A stretch of 7,167 bases of DNA from Elioraea sp964533585. Lineage in GTDB: Bacteria; Pseudomonadota; Alphaproteobacteria; Acetobacterales; Acetobacteraceae. The position numbers were made by a program, and so were the translations under genes. The DNA lies in assembly GCA_964533585.1 (NCBI GenBank), contig CAZHMM010000179.1, positions 1 to 7,167 of the forward strand, given 5' to 3'. The notes beneath the pieces were generated by a model. It was not told where the DNA came from. It searched no databases and saw nothing but the letters and a program-made list of their open reading frames with translations. Below, piece by piece: positions 1 to 5,944 of this stretch. Numbering within the stretch: position 1 is the stretch's first letter; each line of letters starts with the position of its first letter.

Positions 1-109
1 CGGTGGAGAGGTCGTCGAGCACGCGCACGGTATCGCCGCGCGCGATCAGGGCGGCCGAGAGATGCGAGCCGATGAAGCCGCAGCCGCCAGTGACGAGGTG
101 AAGGGGCAT
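1..109 (-). CDS. NAD-dependent sugar epimerase/dehydratase, N-terminus (partial)
   Basis: Only the first 36 codons are inside the window; the gene continues past the left edge. The N-terminus reads MPLHLVTGGCGFIGSHLSAA. It carries the Rossmann-fold dinucleotide motif GxxGxxG (G8, G11, G14) at the very start of the protein, and an acidic LDD stretch at residues 31-33 where extended SDR enzymes bind the NAD ribose. Known family: extended short-chain dehydrogenases such as UDP-glucose 4-epimerase and dTDP-glucose 4,6-dehydratase, which make or interconvert sugar nucleotides in the cytoplasm. Which reaction applies cannot be told from this fragment. The ATG lies 18 bp after the flippase stop, with a GAGG four bases upstream, so it is probably the next gene of the same operon. 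Supplying an activated sugar for the polysaccharide is the natural role by context. Confidence 0.88.
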   Translation of the reverse strand, partial: MPLHLVTGGCGFIGSHLSAALIARGDTVRVLDDLST

Positions 110-127
110 GGGGCCTCGCTGAGTCGA

Positions 128-1639
128 TCAGCCGACCTGCGGTCGGGGAGCGCGGGTGATGATGGCGGCGATCCGGCCAAGCCGGCCAGGCAGACGGTTA
201 AGAAGCGCCGTCTCCGACCCCTGTGGCCGGCCGGCGAGCCACCAGGCGAGGCCGAGAGCAGCTCCGTAGACCGACCCGCCTACGGCGACTTTGATCGCGG
301 CATCCGCGATGGTCGGGAGGCCAGGCGGAAGCGGCAACGCGAGCAGGGCCGCGGTCATGGCGAGCCCGGCGAGCACTGGGCGGGCAGAGAACTGCAGCAC
401 CGCCGCCGGGCGGCCGAGTCGCGCGAAGATCACCAGATAGTCGGCCAGAGTGAGCAGCACTGAGGCGACAGCGAAGGCGATCGCGACCGCCATCGCGCCC
501 CCCTGCCCGACTGCGAACTGGGCAGCGGCGAACAGCACAACCGCCCTGACGAGCCACAGCGCGGCTGACCATTGGGGGACGCCGAGGGCGAACAGGATGG
601 AGCGGTGCAGCCCGGCGAGTGTTTGCGCTGCGACCCCGATCGCGAGCCAGACCAGGAACGGCGCCGCATCGTGCCATTGCCGGCCGAGCAGGAGGGCAAT
701 CGCTTCGGCCGCGGTGGCCGAGACGCCCAGCCCCGCGCCGACCGCGACGATTGCTGCCGCGCCAACAGCCTGGATCGCCGCGCCGGTGAAGCGTCTGCGT
801 TCACCCTGCAGTCGCGCCAGTCCCGGCAGCAGGGCCGCGGCCGCCGGCGCGACGAGTTCGGAGACCAGCACCCGCGAGAGGTCACGACTGATGTGGTAGA
901 GACCGAAGACCTGCGTGGAGGAAGCGCGCCGGACCACGACCTCGTCAGCGACTATGGCGAGATAGTTCGCGAGGCTCAGCGCGATCGCCCAGGTGGAGAA
1001 GCCGAGCAGGGCTCCGGCGCCGCGCAGCACCAGCCGTGGACGGAACGGAAAGGCAATGTGGGTGTAGGCGAGGAACATCAGCCGGCTGGCAATACCACCG
1101 TAGATCACGCCCCAGTATGTGCGTAGTACGAGGCAGCCGACGATCACACAGGTGACGTCGATCATCTTCTGGATGACGCGGAGGCGAAAATCCCGCCCGA
1201 ACTGCATCTCGCGCATGAACAGTACCGGCACGGGGCTGGCGAGGGCAGCGAGCAGCGGCATCAACGCCGAGACGCGCAACACCTGGGCAAGGGCCGGCTC
1301 GTTTAGGAAGGTGGCCCCCGGGATGGCGGCGGCTGCGATCCCGGCCGCGACCAAAGCGTTAAAGCCGAGATTGACGCTCCAGGCCCTGGCGAGATCGTCT
1401 GAGCCGAGGCTGGGTTTGCGGACGACCCAGTCGAAGATGCCGTTGTTCTGCAGCACGGCGAACAGGCCGGTCACGAGGCTTGCGCTGCCGATTACGCCGA
1501 AATCGGTGGGGGTGAGCACCCGCGCGGTGACCGAGATCGACACCAAGCCGAGCAGGCGCATGAGCAAGCGCAGTGCCACCTGAAGCAGGGCGCCGCGGAA
1601 CACGACGCCGGCGAGCGAGGGCGTGGGCGCCATGCTCAT
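128..1639 (-). CDS. Oligosaccharide flippase, MOP superfamily (Wzx-like)
   Basis: A 503-residue, strongly hydrophobic protein. It has about 12 to 14 possible membrane segments, for example around residues 11-38, 45-64, 90-110, 120-141, 160-180, 208-230, 255-275, 288-312, 325-350, 358-378, 381-405, 420-438 and 448-469. The N-terminal half has the pattern typical of polysaccharide export flippases: an Arg-rich first helix ending in TARVLTPTDFGVIG (residues 38-51), then an R-x-M-x-F stretch after helix 4 (143-147). Length fits the family. Known role: moving lipid-linked oligosaccharide units across the inner membrane for O-antigen, capsule or exopolysaccharide assembly. The start is uncertain: ATG codons lie at residues 1 and 3, and neither has a clear ribosome binding site. 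The gene sits 46 bp after the pyruvyl transferase gene. The substrate cannot be named. Confidence 0.88.
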   Translation of the reverse strand: MSMAPTPSLAGVVFRGALLQVALRLLMRLLGLVSISVTARVLTPTDFGVIGSASLVTGLFAVLQNNGIFDWVVRKPSLGSDDLARAWSVNLGFNALVAAGIAAAAIPGATFLNEPALAQVLRVSALMPLLAALASPVPVLFMREMQFGRDFRLRVIQKMIDVTCVIVGCLVLRTYWGVIYGGIASRLMFLAYTHIAFPFRPRLVLRGAGALLGFSTWAIALSLANYLAIVADEVVVRRASSTQVFGLYHISRDLSRVLVSELVAPAAAALLPGLARLQGERRRFTGAAIQAVGAAAIVAVGAGLGVSATAAEAIALLLGRQWHDAAPFLVWLAIGVAAQTLAGLHRSILFALGVPQWSAALWLVRAVVLFAAAQFAVGQGGAMAVAIAFAVASVLLTLADYLVIFARLGRPAAVLQFSARPVLAGLAMTAALLALPLPPGLPTIADAAIKVAVGGSVYGAALGLAWWLAGRPQGSETALLNRLPGRLGRIAAIITRAPRPQVG

Positions 1640-1685
1640 CGGTGCCGTAGATGGCGTGTGTCTGTCACCGGGGCTCGGCTCTGGC

Positions 1686-2624
1686 TTAGCCCATCCACTG
1701 GACGTTCGAAAAACGGTCCTTCATGGAGTGCTCATAGACTGCGCGGCATTTATAGTAATTATTCGAATAGAATTTCACAGACTTTCCAAGAACGGCAGAT
1801 GAAATGGCGATGTGTAGACGGTTGGTGTGGATCTCGTCGAACTGGCTGAGCGTCGAGAGTAACCAAGACGCGGCATGGTTCGCCACTGCTTCTGGCCCGA
1901 CGCCATAGGAGAATACAGCCGAGAGATCGACGTTGTGTGTCGGTAGCGCGATGTCGGTCCGCTCGCCGTCGAGACGGAAGACGTGCAGCACTGGGCCGAT
2001 GTCGGCGCGGTTGGGCACCGTTCCACGCGGCCGGCCGAGCAGAATCCTGGCCAGGTTCCTGGGGCTCGTCCGCCCATGTCCCCTGAGTACGGCCTCGGCG
2101 TAGCGGGCGAGTACGACGCCGCGGCTGGGGCGGCCGGCAGTGCCCAGCAGCGGCGCCGGATCGAGGCTGAAAGCCATGTCGTGCGCGAGCAGAGTCGTGT
2201 AGGGGCCGCTGAAGGACCGCACATAGTCGTAGGAGACGCGCTCGCGGCAGATGATGGTGACATTGGCGCCGAAGGCGCGCAGCAGGTCGTCGACATCTTT
2301 GACGGTGTGGGGAAGGATGACAAAGCGTGCGGCATCTTTGTGGAACCGCGCGACCTGTGCGTAGGCATAGGTGCTGGTGCCGATCAGATTGCCACCGCCG
2401 CCATAGAACACGGTCTTGCCCGCAGCCGAGAAGCGTGGCGGAAAGGGGATGGTGTGGCTGATGCCGAGACGGTGCAGGCACTGATAGGTCGCCGTGGCGA
2501 TGATGGAATCGCCCGCGTTCCCTGGATTTGGCAAGTAATGGACGTGCTGCGCGGCGAAGCCGCGCAGATAGCTCTTGATCTCGACCTCCGCCGCTGACAC
2601 ATCTCCGGGCGCCGCCTGGCTCAT
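1686..2624 (-). CDS. Polysaccharide pyruvyl transferase family protein
   Basis: A 312-residue cytoplasmic protein. It has the phosphate/nucleotide-loop-like motif NPGNAGDSI at residues 33-41, a glycine cluster GGGGNLIG at 75-82 and a C-terminal TNRLH at 267-271. This combination is characteristic of the PS_pyruv_trans family (ExoV, CsaB and relatives), which adds ketal-linked pyruvate from phosphoenolpyruvate to sugars of exopolysaccharide. Some members have other or unknown activities, so the exact substrate is open. I chose the ATG at 2624 because an AGGAA lies 10 bases upstream and the FkbM stop is 22 bp away. An in-frame ATG 14 codons earlier would overlap the FkbM gene. The last 40 codons (about 1730-1800) are clearly richer in A and T than the rest of the window, encoding an Asn/Tyr/Lys-rich stretch, which suggests foreign origin or local relaxation. 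Confidence 0.87.
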   Translation of the reverse strand: MSQAAPGDVSAAEVEIKSYLRGFAAQHVHYLPNPGNAGDSIIATATYQCLHRLGISHTIPFPPRFSAAGKTVFYGGGGNLIGTSTYAYAQVARFHKDAARFVILPHTVKDVDDLLRAFGANVTIICRERVSYDYVRSFSGPYTTLLAHDMAFSLDPAPLLGTAGRPSRGVVLARYAEAVLRGHGRTSPRNLARILLGRPRGTVPNRADIGPVLHVFRLDGERTDIALPTHNVDLSAVFSYGVGPEAVANHAASWLLSTLSQFDEIHTNRLHIAISSAVLGKSVKFYSNNYYKCRAVYEHSMKDRFSNVQWMG

Positions 2625-2646
2625 GATGGTTGGGTTCCTCGTGCCC

Positions 2647-3486
2647 TCATCCTGGGGCAGCAACAAGGTTGTGGCGGACGAATAGCTCGTGGAACTTCGG
2701 CGAATAGCGGCCGAGGGGTAGAAGATCCCCGTTTAGACAGATCCGCGACAGCGCATACCCCCCCAGGACCTCGAAGAAGTCCCGCATCGTCACCCGGCGG
2801 ACGATGTTCGAGCCGATGAACTCGAAGTGGATCAGGCCGATCCGACGTTCCGCCAACAGCGAGGCGGCGCCCTTCAGCACATTCAGGTCGAAGCCCTCGG
2901 TGTCGATCTTGAGGAGATCTATACGGTCGAGGTCCCGCTCCTGCGCGAAGGCGTCGAGCGTGGTGCAGGTGACTTGGTGCGCGACCGGCGCCATGCCGCC
3001 ATGAAGGGCGATGACGCCCGGATCGAGGCTGGCCTGGGTTGAGCCGTCCGCATCCGGGAAGTCGTACAGGGTGACGCTGCCGACGGAATCGGAGACGGCC
3101 GCATTGACCGCCTCGAACCGGTGCGCGGTGGCCGCGGCGGCAAGCTTCGCGAAGGTCCGGGGATGCGGCTCGAAGGCAATGATCCGTGCCTTGGGTGCTA
3201 GGTGCCGGACGTGCCGTGCATAGTCCCCGGCATTTGCTCCGACATCGAGTACGGTAGCGGTGCGGAGACCGCCAGCCACGCGCCGGAGGAAACGCTCTTC
3301 GCCGCGAGCGAGACCCGACGGCCCTGTGGCGTTGTTGCCGATGCCGTTGCAACGCAGCGCGAACTCGAACAGCAGCCGGCTGATCGGGGCGAGGCTGGGC
3401 CGATTCAGAAGATAGACCGCCGGGGTCGCAAGACTCTCCATGGCCGCGCGTAGGCGCGACGGTCTCCAGCGATCTAGGGTTATCAT
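2647..3486 (-). CDS. FkbM-family SAM-dependent methyltransferase
   Basis: A 279-residue protein with a class I methyltransferase core. Motif I is VLDVGANAGDYA at residues 79-90, which binds S-adenosylmethionine. FEPHP at 105-109 ends strand 2. TLDAF follows at 176-180, then the FkbM signature LLKIDTEGFDLNVLKGA at 191-207. Family members O-methylate sugars, polyketides or lipids. Next to flippase and pyruvyl transferase genes, methylation of a surface glycan is the likely role. The open frame extends 27 codons further upstream, but the ATG at 3486 is preferred because a GGAGG lies seven bases before it and the upstream residues are not methyltransferase-like. It is the first clear gene of the minus-strand polysaccharide operon, 77 bp after the recombinase stop. 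A promoter may lie in that gap or inside the recombinase 3' end; I cannot identify one. Confidence 0.9.
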   Translation of the reverse strand: MITLDRWRPSRLRAAMESLATPAVYLLNRPSLAPISRLLFEFALRCNGIGNNATGPSGLARGEERFLRRVAGGLRTATVLDVGANAGDYARHVRHLAPKARIIAFEPHPRTFAKLAAAATAHRFEAVNAAVSDSVGSVTLYDFPDADGSTQASLDPGVIALHGGMAPVAHQVTCTTLDAFAQERDLDRIDLLKIDTEGFDLNVLKGAASLLAERRIGLIHFEFIGSNIVRRVTMRDFFEVLGGYALSRICLNGDLLPLGRYSPKFHELFVRHNLVAAPG

Positions 3487-3560
3487 GAGGCGGCCTCCGC
3501 TTGGAGGAAGACGGGTACCTTTATCGCCGGAACTCCATGACGCGGACGTAAATCGGTCAG

Positions 3561-3576
3561 CGGTCACGTCTGACCG
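3561..3576. repeat. Inverted repeat CGGTCA/TGACCG over the recombinase stop
   Basis: A perfect 6-bp inverted repeat, CGGTCA (3561-3566) and TGACCG (3571-3576), with a 4-base CGTC loop. It overlaps the recombinase stop codon. Another direct copy, CGGTCAG, sits immediately next to it at 3554-3560. No T-run follows on the minus strand, so it is not a classical intrinsic terminator. It lies 75 to 90 bp before the FkbM start and could be an operator, or a weak terminator helper between the recombinase and polysaccharide genes. The function is inferred only from position. Confidence 0.35.
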
Positions 3577-4616
3577 TCACTACCGCAGGACGGTCCATCC
3601 CGGCGGGTGGTGATTAGCCCGAGGGCGCGGCCGCGGTCCAGCAGCCGCTTGAGCGAGGAGGGCGCCCAGGCCGCGCCGCCGCGCGGGGGGCGCACGCCGA
3701 GACGCAGCAGGGCGGCACCGAGCTCGGTCAGCGTCGCGTCCGGTCGGCCGCGCAGATAGGCCGCAGCCAGTTCGATCGTCCGGGTGGTCTGGCTTGCCGC
3801 GCGGCCGCGCCGGCCCGTCCATCGCGCGGCCGGCTGTGCCCCCGCCTCCCCATGGGGAGGCGCTGCACCCTCTCGCCCACGGATTTCTCCTCCCAACCCC
3901 ACCGCAGAGTCCCTCCCCACCCCTAAGCCAATTCCGAGAACGCCTGGCTCGAGCAGCCCTGCGCGCGCGAACAGCCGGACAAGGCGCTTCAGCCGCGCCG
4001 GGGAGAAAGGCGCGGTGCCGGCGCCGAGTCCCGCGTTCACTGCTCGGACAACCTCGGGCCAGGGCGCGGCGGGCCGCAGTCGGCGCACCGGGCCGATCCA
4101 GGCTTCGGCAGCCGGCAAGGCGCGCGCGAGCCGGGCCTCCTCCCGCGCCTGCGCGAGCCGGACGATTGTCGCGGGATCGCGCGCCCTGAGCCCTGGATTG
4201 CCCCCTCGCCGCCCCCGCGCCCGAGCCGCGGCCAAGCCTGCCCGGGTACGCTCGCGGATGAGCGCGCGCTCGAACTCGGCAACTGCGCCGAGAATCTGCA
4301 GCACCAGAGTGCCCGAGGGGCCGGCGGTGTCGATCGGGTCGGCGAGCGAGCGGAATCCAGCCTTCCTGGCCTGCAGCCGGTCCAGCACGGCGAGCAGATG
4401 GGCGAGTGACCGGGCCAGCCGGTCGAGCCGGGCGACCACCAGGGTGTCGCCGGGGCGAATCCGGGCAAGCACGCGGGCCAGCTCGGGTCGCGCAGCGGCG
4501 GCGCCAGAGGCGGTTTCCTCGACGATCTCGGCGCAGCCGGCGGCGGCGAGGGCCGCCCGCTGTGCGGCAAGATCCTGTTCGGCGGTCGAGACCCGGGCAT
4601 AGCCAATCAGCGCCAT
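3564..4616 (-). CDS. Serine recombinase (resolvase/invertase family)
   Basis: A 350-residue site-specific recombinase. The N-terminal catalytic domain (about 1-125) begins MALIGYARVSTAEQD, with the nucleophile at S10 and the conserved R8. RLDRLARS at 63-70 supplies the DRLxR arginines R66 and R69, and AEFERALIRERTRAGL at 113-128 is the typical E-helix region. The C-terminal half is Ala/Arg-rich and carries two similar helix-turn-helix-like units, about 185-224 and 293-335. The second contains RPPRGGAAWAPSSLKRLL, the pattern of the Recombinase-type DNA-binding region. A Gly-rich linker at about 225-265 joins them. The start at 4616 follows directly from the family N-terminus, although no good ribosome binding site is visible and the frame stays open 270 codons further upstream, antisense to parA. 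Divergent from parA, it may resolve plasmid multimers or act on sites in the shared upstream region. Confidence 0.88.
   Translation of the reverse strand: MALIGYARVSTAEQDLAAQRAALAAAGCAEIVEETASGAAAARPELARVLARIRPGDTLVVARLDRLARSLAHLLAVLDRLQARKAGFRSLADPIDTAGPSGTLVLQILGAVAEFERALIRERTRAGLAAARARGRRGGNPGLRARDPATIVRLAQAREEARLARALPAAEAWIGPVRRLRPAAPWPEVVRAVNAGLGAGTAPFSPARLKRLVRLFARAGLLEPGVLGIGLGVGRDSAVGLGGEIRGREGAAPPHGEAGAQPAARWTGRRGRAASQTTRTIELAAAYLRGRPDATLTELGAALLRLGVRPPRGGAAWAPSSLKRLLDRGRALGLITTRRDGPSCGSDGQT
3843..3862. repeat. 20-bp perfect palindrome inside the recombinase linker (REP-like)
   Basis: CGCCTCCCCATGGGGAGGCG is a perfect palindrome centred between 3852 and 3853. It lies in a C/T-rich stretch (about 3838-3935), G/A-rich on the coding strand, that differs in texture from the rest of the gene. 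It encodes the linker around APPHGEA between the two DNA-binding units of the recombinase. Palindromes of this CCTCCCC/GGGGAGG type are common as intergenic repeats in GC-rich bacteria. Absorption of such an element into the reading frame is my inference. Confidence 0.5.
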
Positions 4617-4632
4617 CCGGCGTTCATAATCG

Positions 4633-4661
4633 ATAACACGACTCCAAACGATCGTTTGAAA
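4633..4661 (-). promoter_or_regulatory. Possible recombinase promoter with embedded palindromic operator
   Basis: On the minus strand, TTTCAA (complement of 4656-4661) and TGTTAT (complement of 4633-4638) are separated by 17 bases, a possible sigma-70 pair of moderate quality. The spacer contains most of the 14-bp perfect palindrome CAAACGATCGTTTG (4645-4658), which is well placed for a repressor or for a recombinase crossover site. Transcription would begin only about 10 bases before the recombinase ATG. The stretch from 4622 to 4665 is locally A/T-rich. The palindrome is certain; the promoter and operator roles are inferred. Confidence 0.35.
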
Positions 4662-4694
4662 AAAGCTGGTGGAAGGAAACGGCGGCGGGTGGCG

Positions 4695-4725
4695 CCGGGC
4701 TGTGGCGCATCCGCCACGATCCCGG
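4695..4725. repeat. Long hairpin upstream of parA
   Basis: An outer stem, CCGGG (4695-4699) with CCCGG (4721-4725), encloses an inner perfect stem, GTGGCG (4702-4707) with CGCCAC (4712-4717), around a CATC loop. Together they form an imperfect stem of about 11 to 12 pairs. It lies about 110 bp before the parA start and 80 bp before the recombinase start. No T-run follows on either strand. It may be an operator, a recombination-site arm or an mRNA leader structure; nothing in the sequence decides between these. Confidence 0.45.
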
Positions 4726-4749
4726 TTCCGCGCTTGGAAGATTTCGTGA

Positions 4750-4812
4750 TTTCCGGAAAACCGGCTTGCCGGCGCTCCGGAAAACGCGGTGTCCTGGTTT
4801 CCGGTTTTCCGG
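4750..4812. promoter_or_regulatory. Upstream CCGGAAAA repeat cluster (candidate parS/operator)
   Basis: Copies of an 8-bp unit are clustered in the 84 bp before parA. CCGGAAAACCGG lies at 4753-4764 on the plus strand, CCGGAAAACGCGG at 4777-4789, and CCGGAAAACCGGAAA on the minus strand at 4812-4798. The 12-mer therefore occurs twice here in opposite orientation. The cluster ends eight bases before the parA ribosome binding site. It is well placed for the RHH protein to repress the operon and also to load as a partition complex. RHH partition proteins such as omega of pSM19035 bind short iterated repeats of this kind. The assignment is an inference from repeat structure and context. Confidence 0.6.
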
Positions 4813-4832
4813 CCGAGTCGGAGGAGAACGGG

Positions 4833-5504
4833 ATGGCGATCATCACCTTCGCCCAGGTGAAGGGCGGCAGCGGCAAGACCACGCTCGCGAAATGCACGAT
4901 CGCGGAGTTCGTCGCCCGCGGCCGTTCGGTCGCGGCGATGGATCTCGATCCAAACCGCCCGCTCGGACGGTTCTTCGCGCGCATTCCCGAACTCGCCGGG
5001 ATCGAGGTGGCTGTACCGGATGGCGAACGACGCGTCTCCGTGCTGACCCGCGAGCTCGCCGCGCGCCACGACACGGTGGTGATCGACCTGATGGGGGCGG
5101 CGACCAACGACACGCAGGTCGCGATGGCGCTGTCGGATCTCGTGATTGTGCCCTCGCAGATGAGCGAGGACGATTTCCGCGGCGGGATCGAGACCTGGCG
5201 CCAGATCGAGGAGGCCGAGGCGGTCGCGCGGCGTCCGATCGCGCGCGGCGTGCTGATGGTGCGCACCTCCGCCGGTGCGGTGCGCCCGCGCGTCGAGGGC
5301 TTCCTGCGCGAGGCCTATGGGAAGGCGGGCGCGCGTGTGTTCACGGCGAGTTTCGGGGAACGGACCGTCTGGAAGGAGATGAGCTACGCGCACTGGGTAC
5401 CGCCGCTGCACGACCGTGACAGCCATGCCGCGCAGAACTTCGCTGCGATCTTTGACGAGATGCTTGGGCTGCTCGGCGCGCGGCCGGCGGATGCCGCGGC
5501 CTGA
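4833..5504 (+). CDS. parA: ParA-family partition ATPase (VirC1-like)
   Basis: A 223-residue protein of the small ParA/MinD class. It has the deviant Walker A motif KGGSGKTT at residues 10-17, including the signature lysine K10. Walker A' DLDP is at 37-40, followed by NRPL, and Walker B VVIDLMG at 82-88. VIVPSQMSEDD follows at 105-114. It lacks the N-terminal HTH of type Ia ParA, so it is type Ib-like. The NRPL after the DxDx motif and the GERTVWKEMSYAHW region (175-188) recall VirC1 of Ti plasmids by my reading. Known role: ATP-driven positioning of DNA on the nucleoid together with a DNA-binding partner. The start at 4833 is fixed by a GGAGGAG eight bases upstream and by the family N-terminus; the open frame extends 59 codons earlier without similarity. 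It is 13 bp from the RHH gene, so the two are co-transcribed. Confidence 0.9.
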   Translation: MAIITFAQVKGGSGKTTLAKCTIAEFVARGRSVAAMDLDPNRPLGRFFARIPELAGIEVAVPDGERRVSVLTRELAARHDTVVIDLMGAATNDTQVAMALSDLVIVPSQMSEDDFRGGIETWRQIEEAEAVARRPIARGVLMVRTSAGAVRPRVEGFLREAYGKAGARVFTASFGERTVWKEMSYAHWVPPLHDRDSHAAQNFAAIFDEMLGLLGARPADAAA

Positions 5505-5517
5505 GGGGAGGGGAGGG
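5505..5517 (+). promoter_or_regulatory. Purine-rich ribosome binding region of the RHH gene
   Basis: GGGGAGGGGAGGG fills the whole gap between the parA stop and the next ATG. It offers overlapping Shine-Dalgarno matches and decides the start of the RHH gene against the in-frame ATG at 5416 inside parA. Confidence 0.7.
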
Positions 5518-5913
5518 ATGAGCCAGACAACGCGCCGCCCGGGGCTTCAGCCGCCGGTGCTCGACCCCGCACCGAATGCGCGCGTTGCTGTCGACGACCC
5601 GCGCTTCGCGGTCGCCGAGAGCCTTGAGCGGCCGGAGGTGATCCGCGAGGCGGTCGCAACCGGGCGGGTGCGGGCGATCAACACCGAGACCGCGACCGGG
5701 CTGATCGCGCCGCCGGCGGCGCGCGTCTCGCGCCGCACTGCGCCGGAAGTGGCGTTGTCGACGAAGGTGCCGGACTATGTGCTGCGTCAGCTCCGTCGCC
5801 GCTATGCCGAGAGCGGCGTGACGATCCGCAACCAGATCCTGTTCGCGCTCCGCCTCGCCGGGATCGAGGTGCGCGATACAGACATCACGGACGAGCGCAA
5901 GCGTGGACGGTAG
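5518..5913 (+). CDS. Ribbon-helix-helix protein, probable ParB-like partner of ParA
   Basis: A 131-residue basic protein. The C-terminal part (about 76-117) has the ribbon-helix-helix pattern: a short strand PEVALST (76-82), helix A starting VPDYVLRQL (84-92), a turn at SGVT and helix B IRNQILFALRLAG (103-115). A basic tail ends ERKRGR. Residues 1-75 are Pro/Ala/Arg-rich and look disordered. In known par systems (omega, ParG) such a flexible arm contacts ParA and stimulates its ATPase. Together with its position 13 bp after parA and the repeats on both sides of the operon, this points to a centromere-binding protein and operon repressor. A VirC2-like role in DNA transfer is an alternative. 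No catalytic motif is present. Confidence 0.78.
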   Translation: MSQTTRRPGLQPPVLDPAPNARVAVDDPRFAVAESLERPEVIREAVATGRVRAINTETATGLIAPPAARVSRRTAPEVALSTKVPDYVLRQLRRRYAESGVTIRNQILFALRLAGIEVRDTDITDERKRGR

Positions 5914-5944
5914 AGAAGAGACGGAAAGCACGAAAAACAGATAA

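Noticed and set aside
62..1583. Several plus-strand open frames opposite the flippase gene.
   Set aside because: They are shadows of the flippase, with no domain and no plausible ribosome binding sites.
3784..4602. Long open frame on the plus strand, antisense to the recombinase.
   Set aside because: Its Ser/Arg/Ala composition is what antisense of a GC-rich gene gives; there are no recognisable motifs.
4656..4832. A 59-residue N-terminal extension of ParA.
   Set aside because: It lies in the repeat region, has no similarity, and a strong ribosome binding site precedes the ATG at 4833.
4617..5426. An in-frame extension of the recombinase that would add 270 residues at its N-terminus, antisense to parA.
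   Set aside because: The family N-terminus begins exactly at 4616. The extension has no similarity I recognise, is rich in Arg, His and Pro, and mirrors the codon bias of parA on the other strand.
5416..5517. A 34-residue N-terminal extension of the RHH protein overlapping parA.
   Set aside because: A strong purine-rich ribosome binding site directly precedes the ATG at 5518, and the extension is out-of-frame parA sequence.
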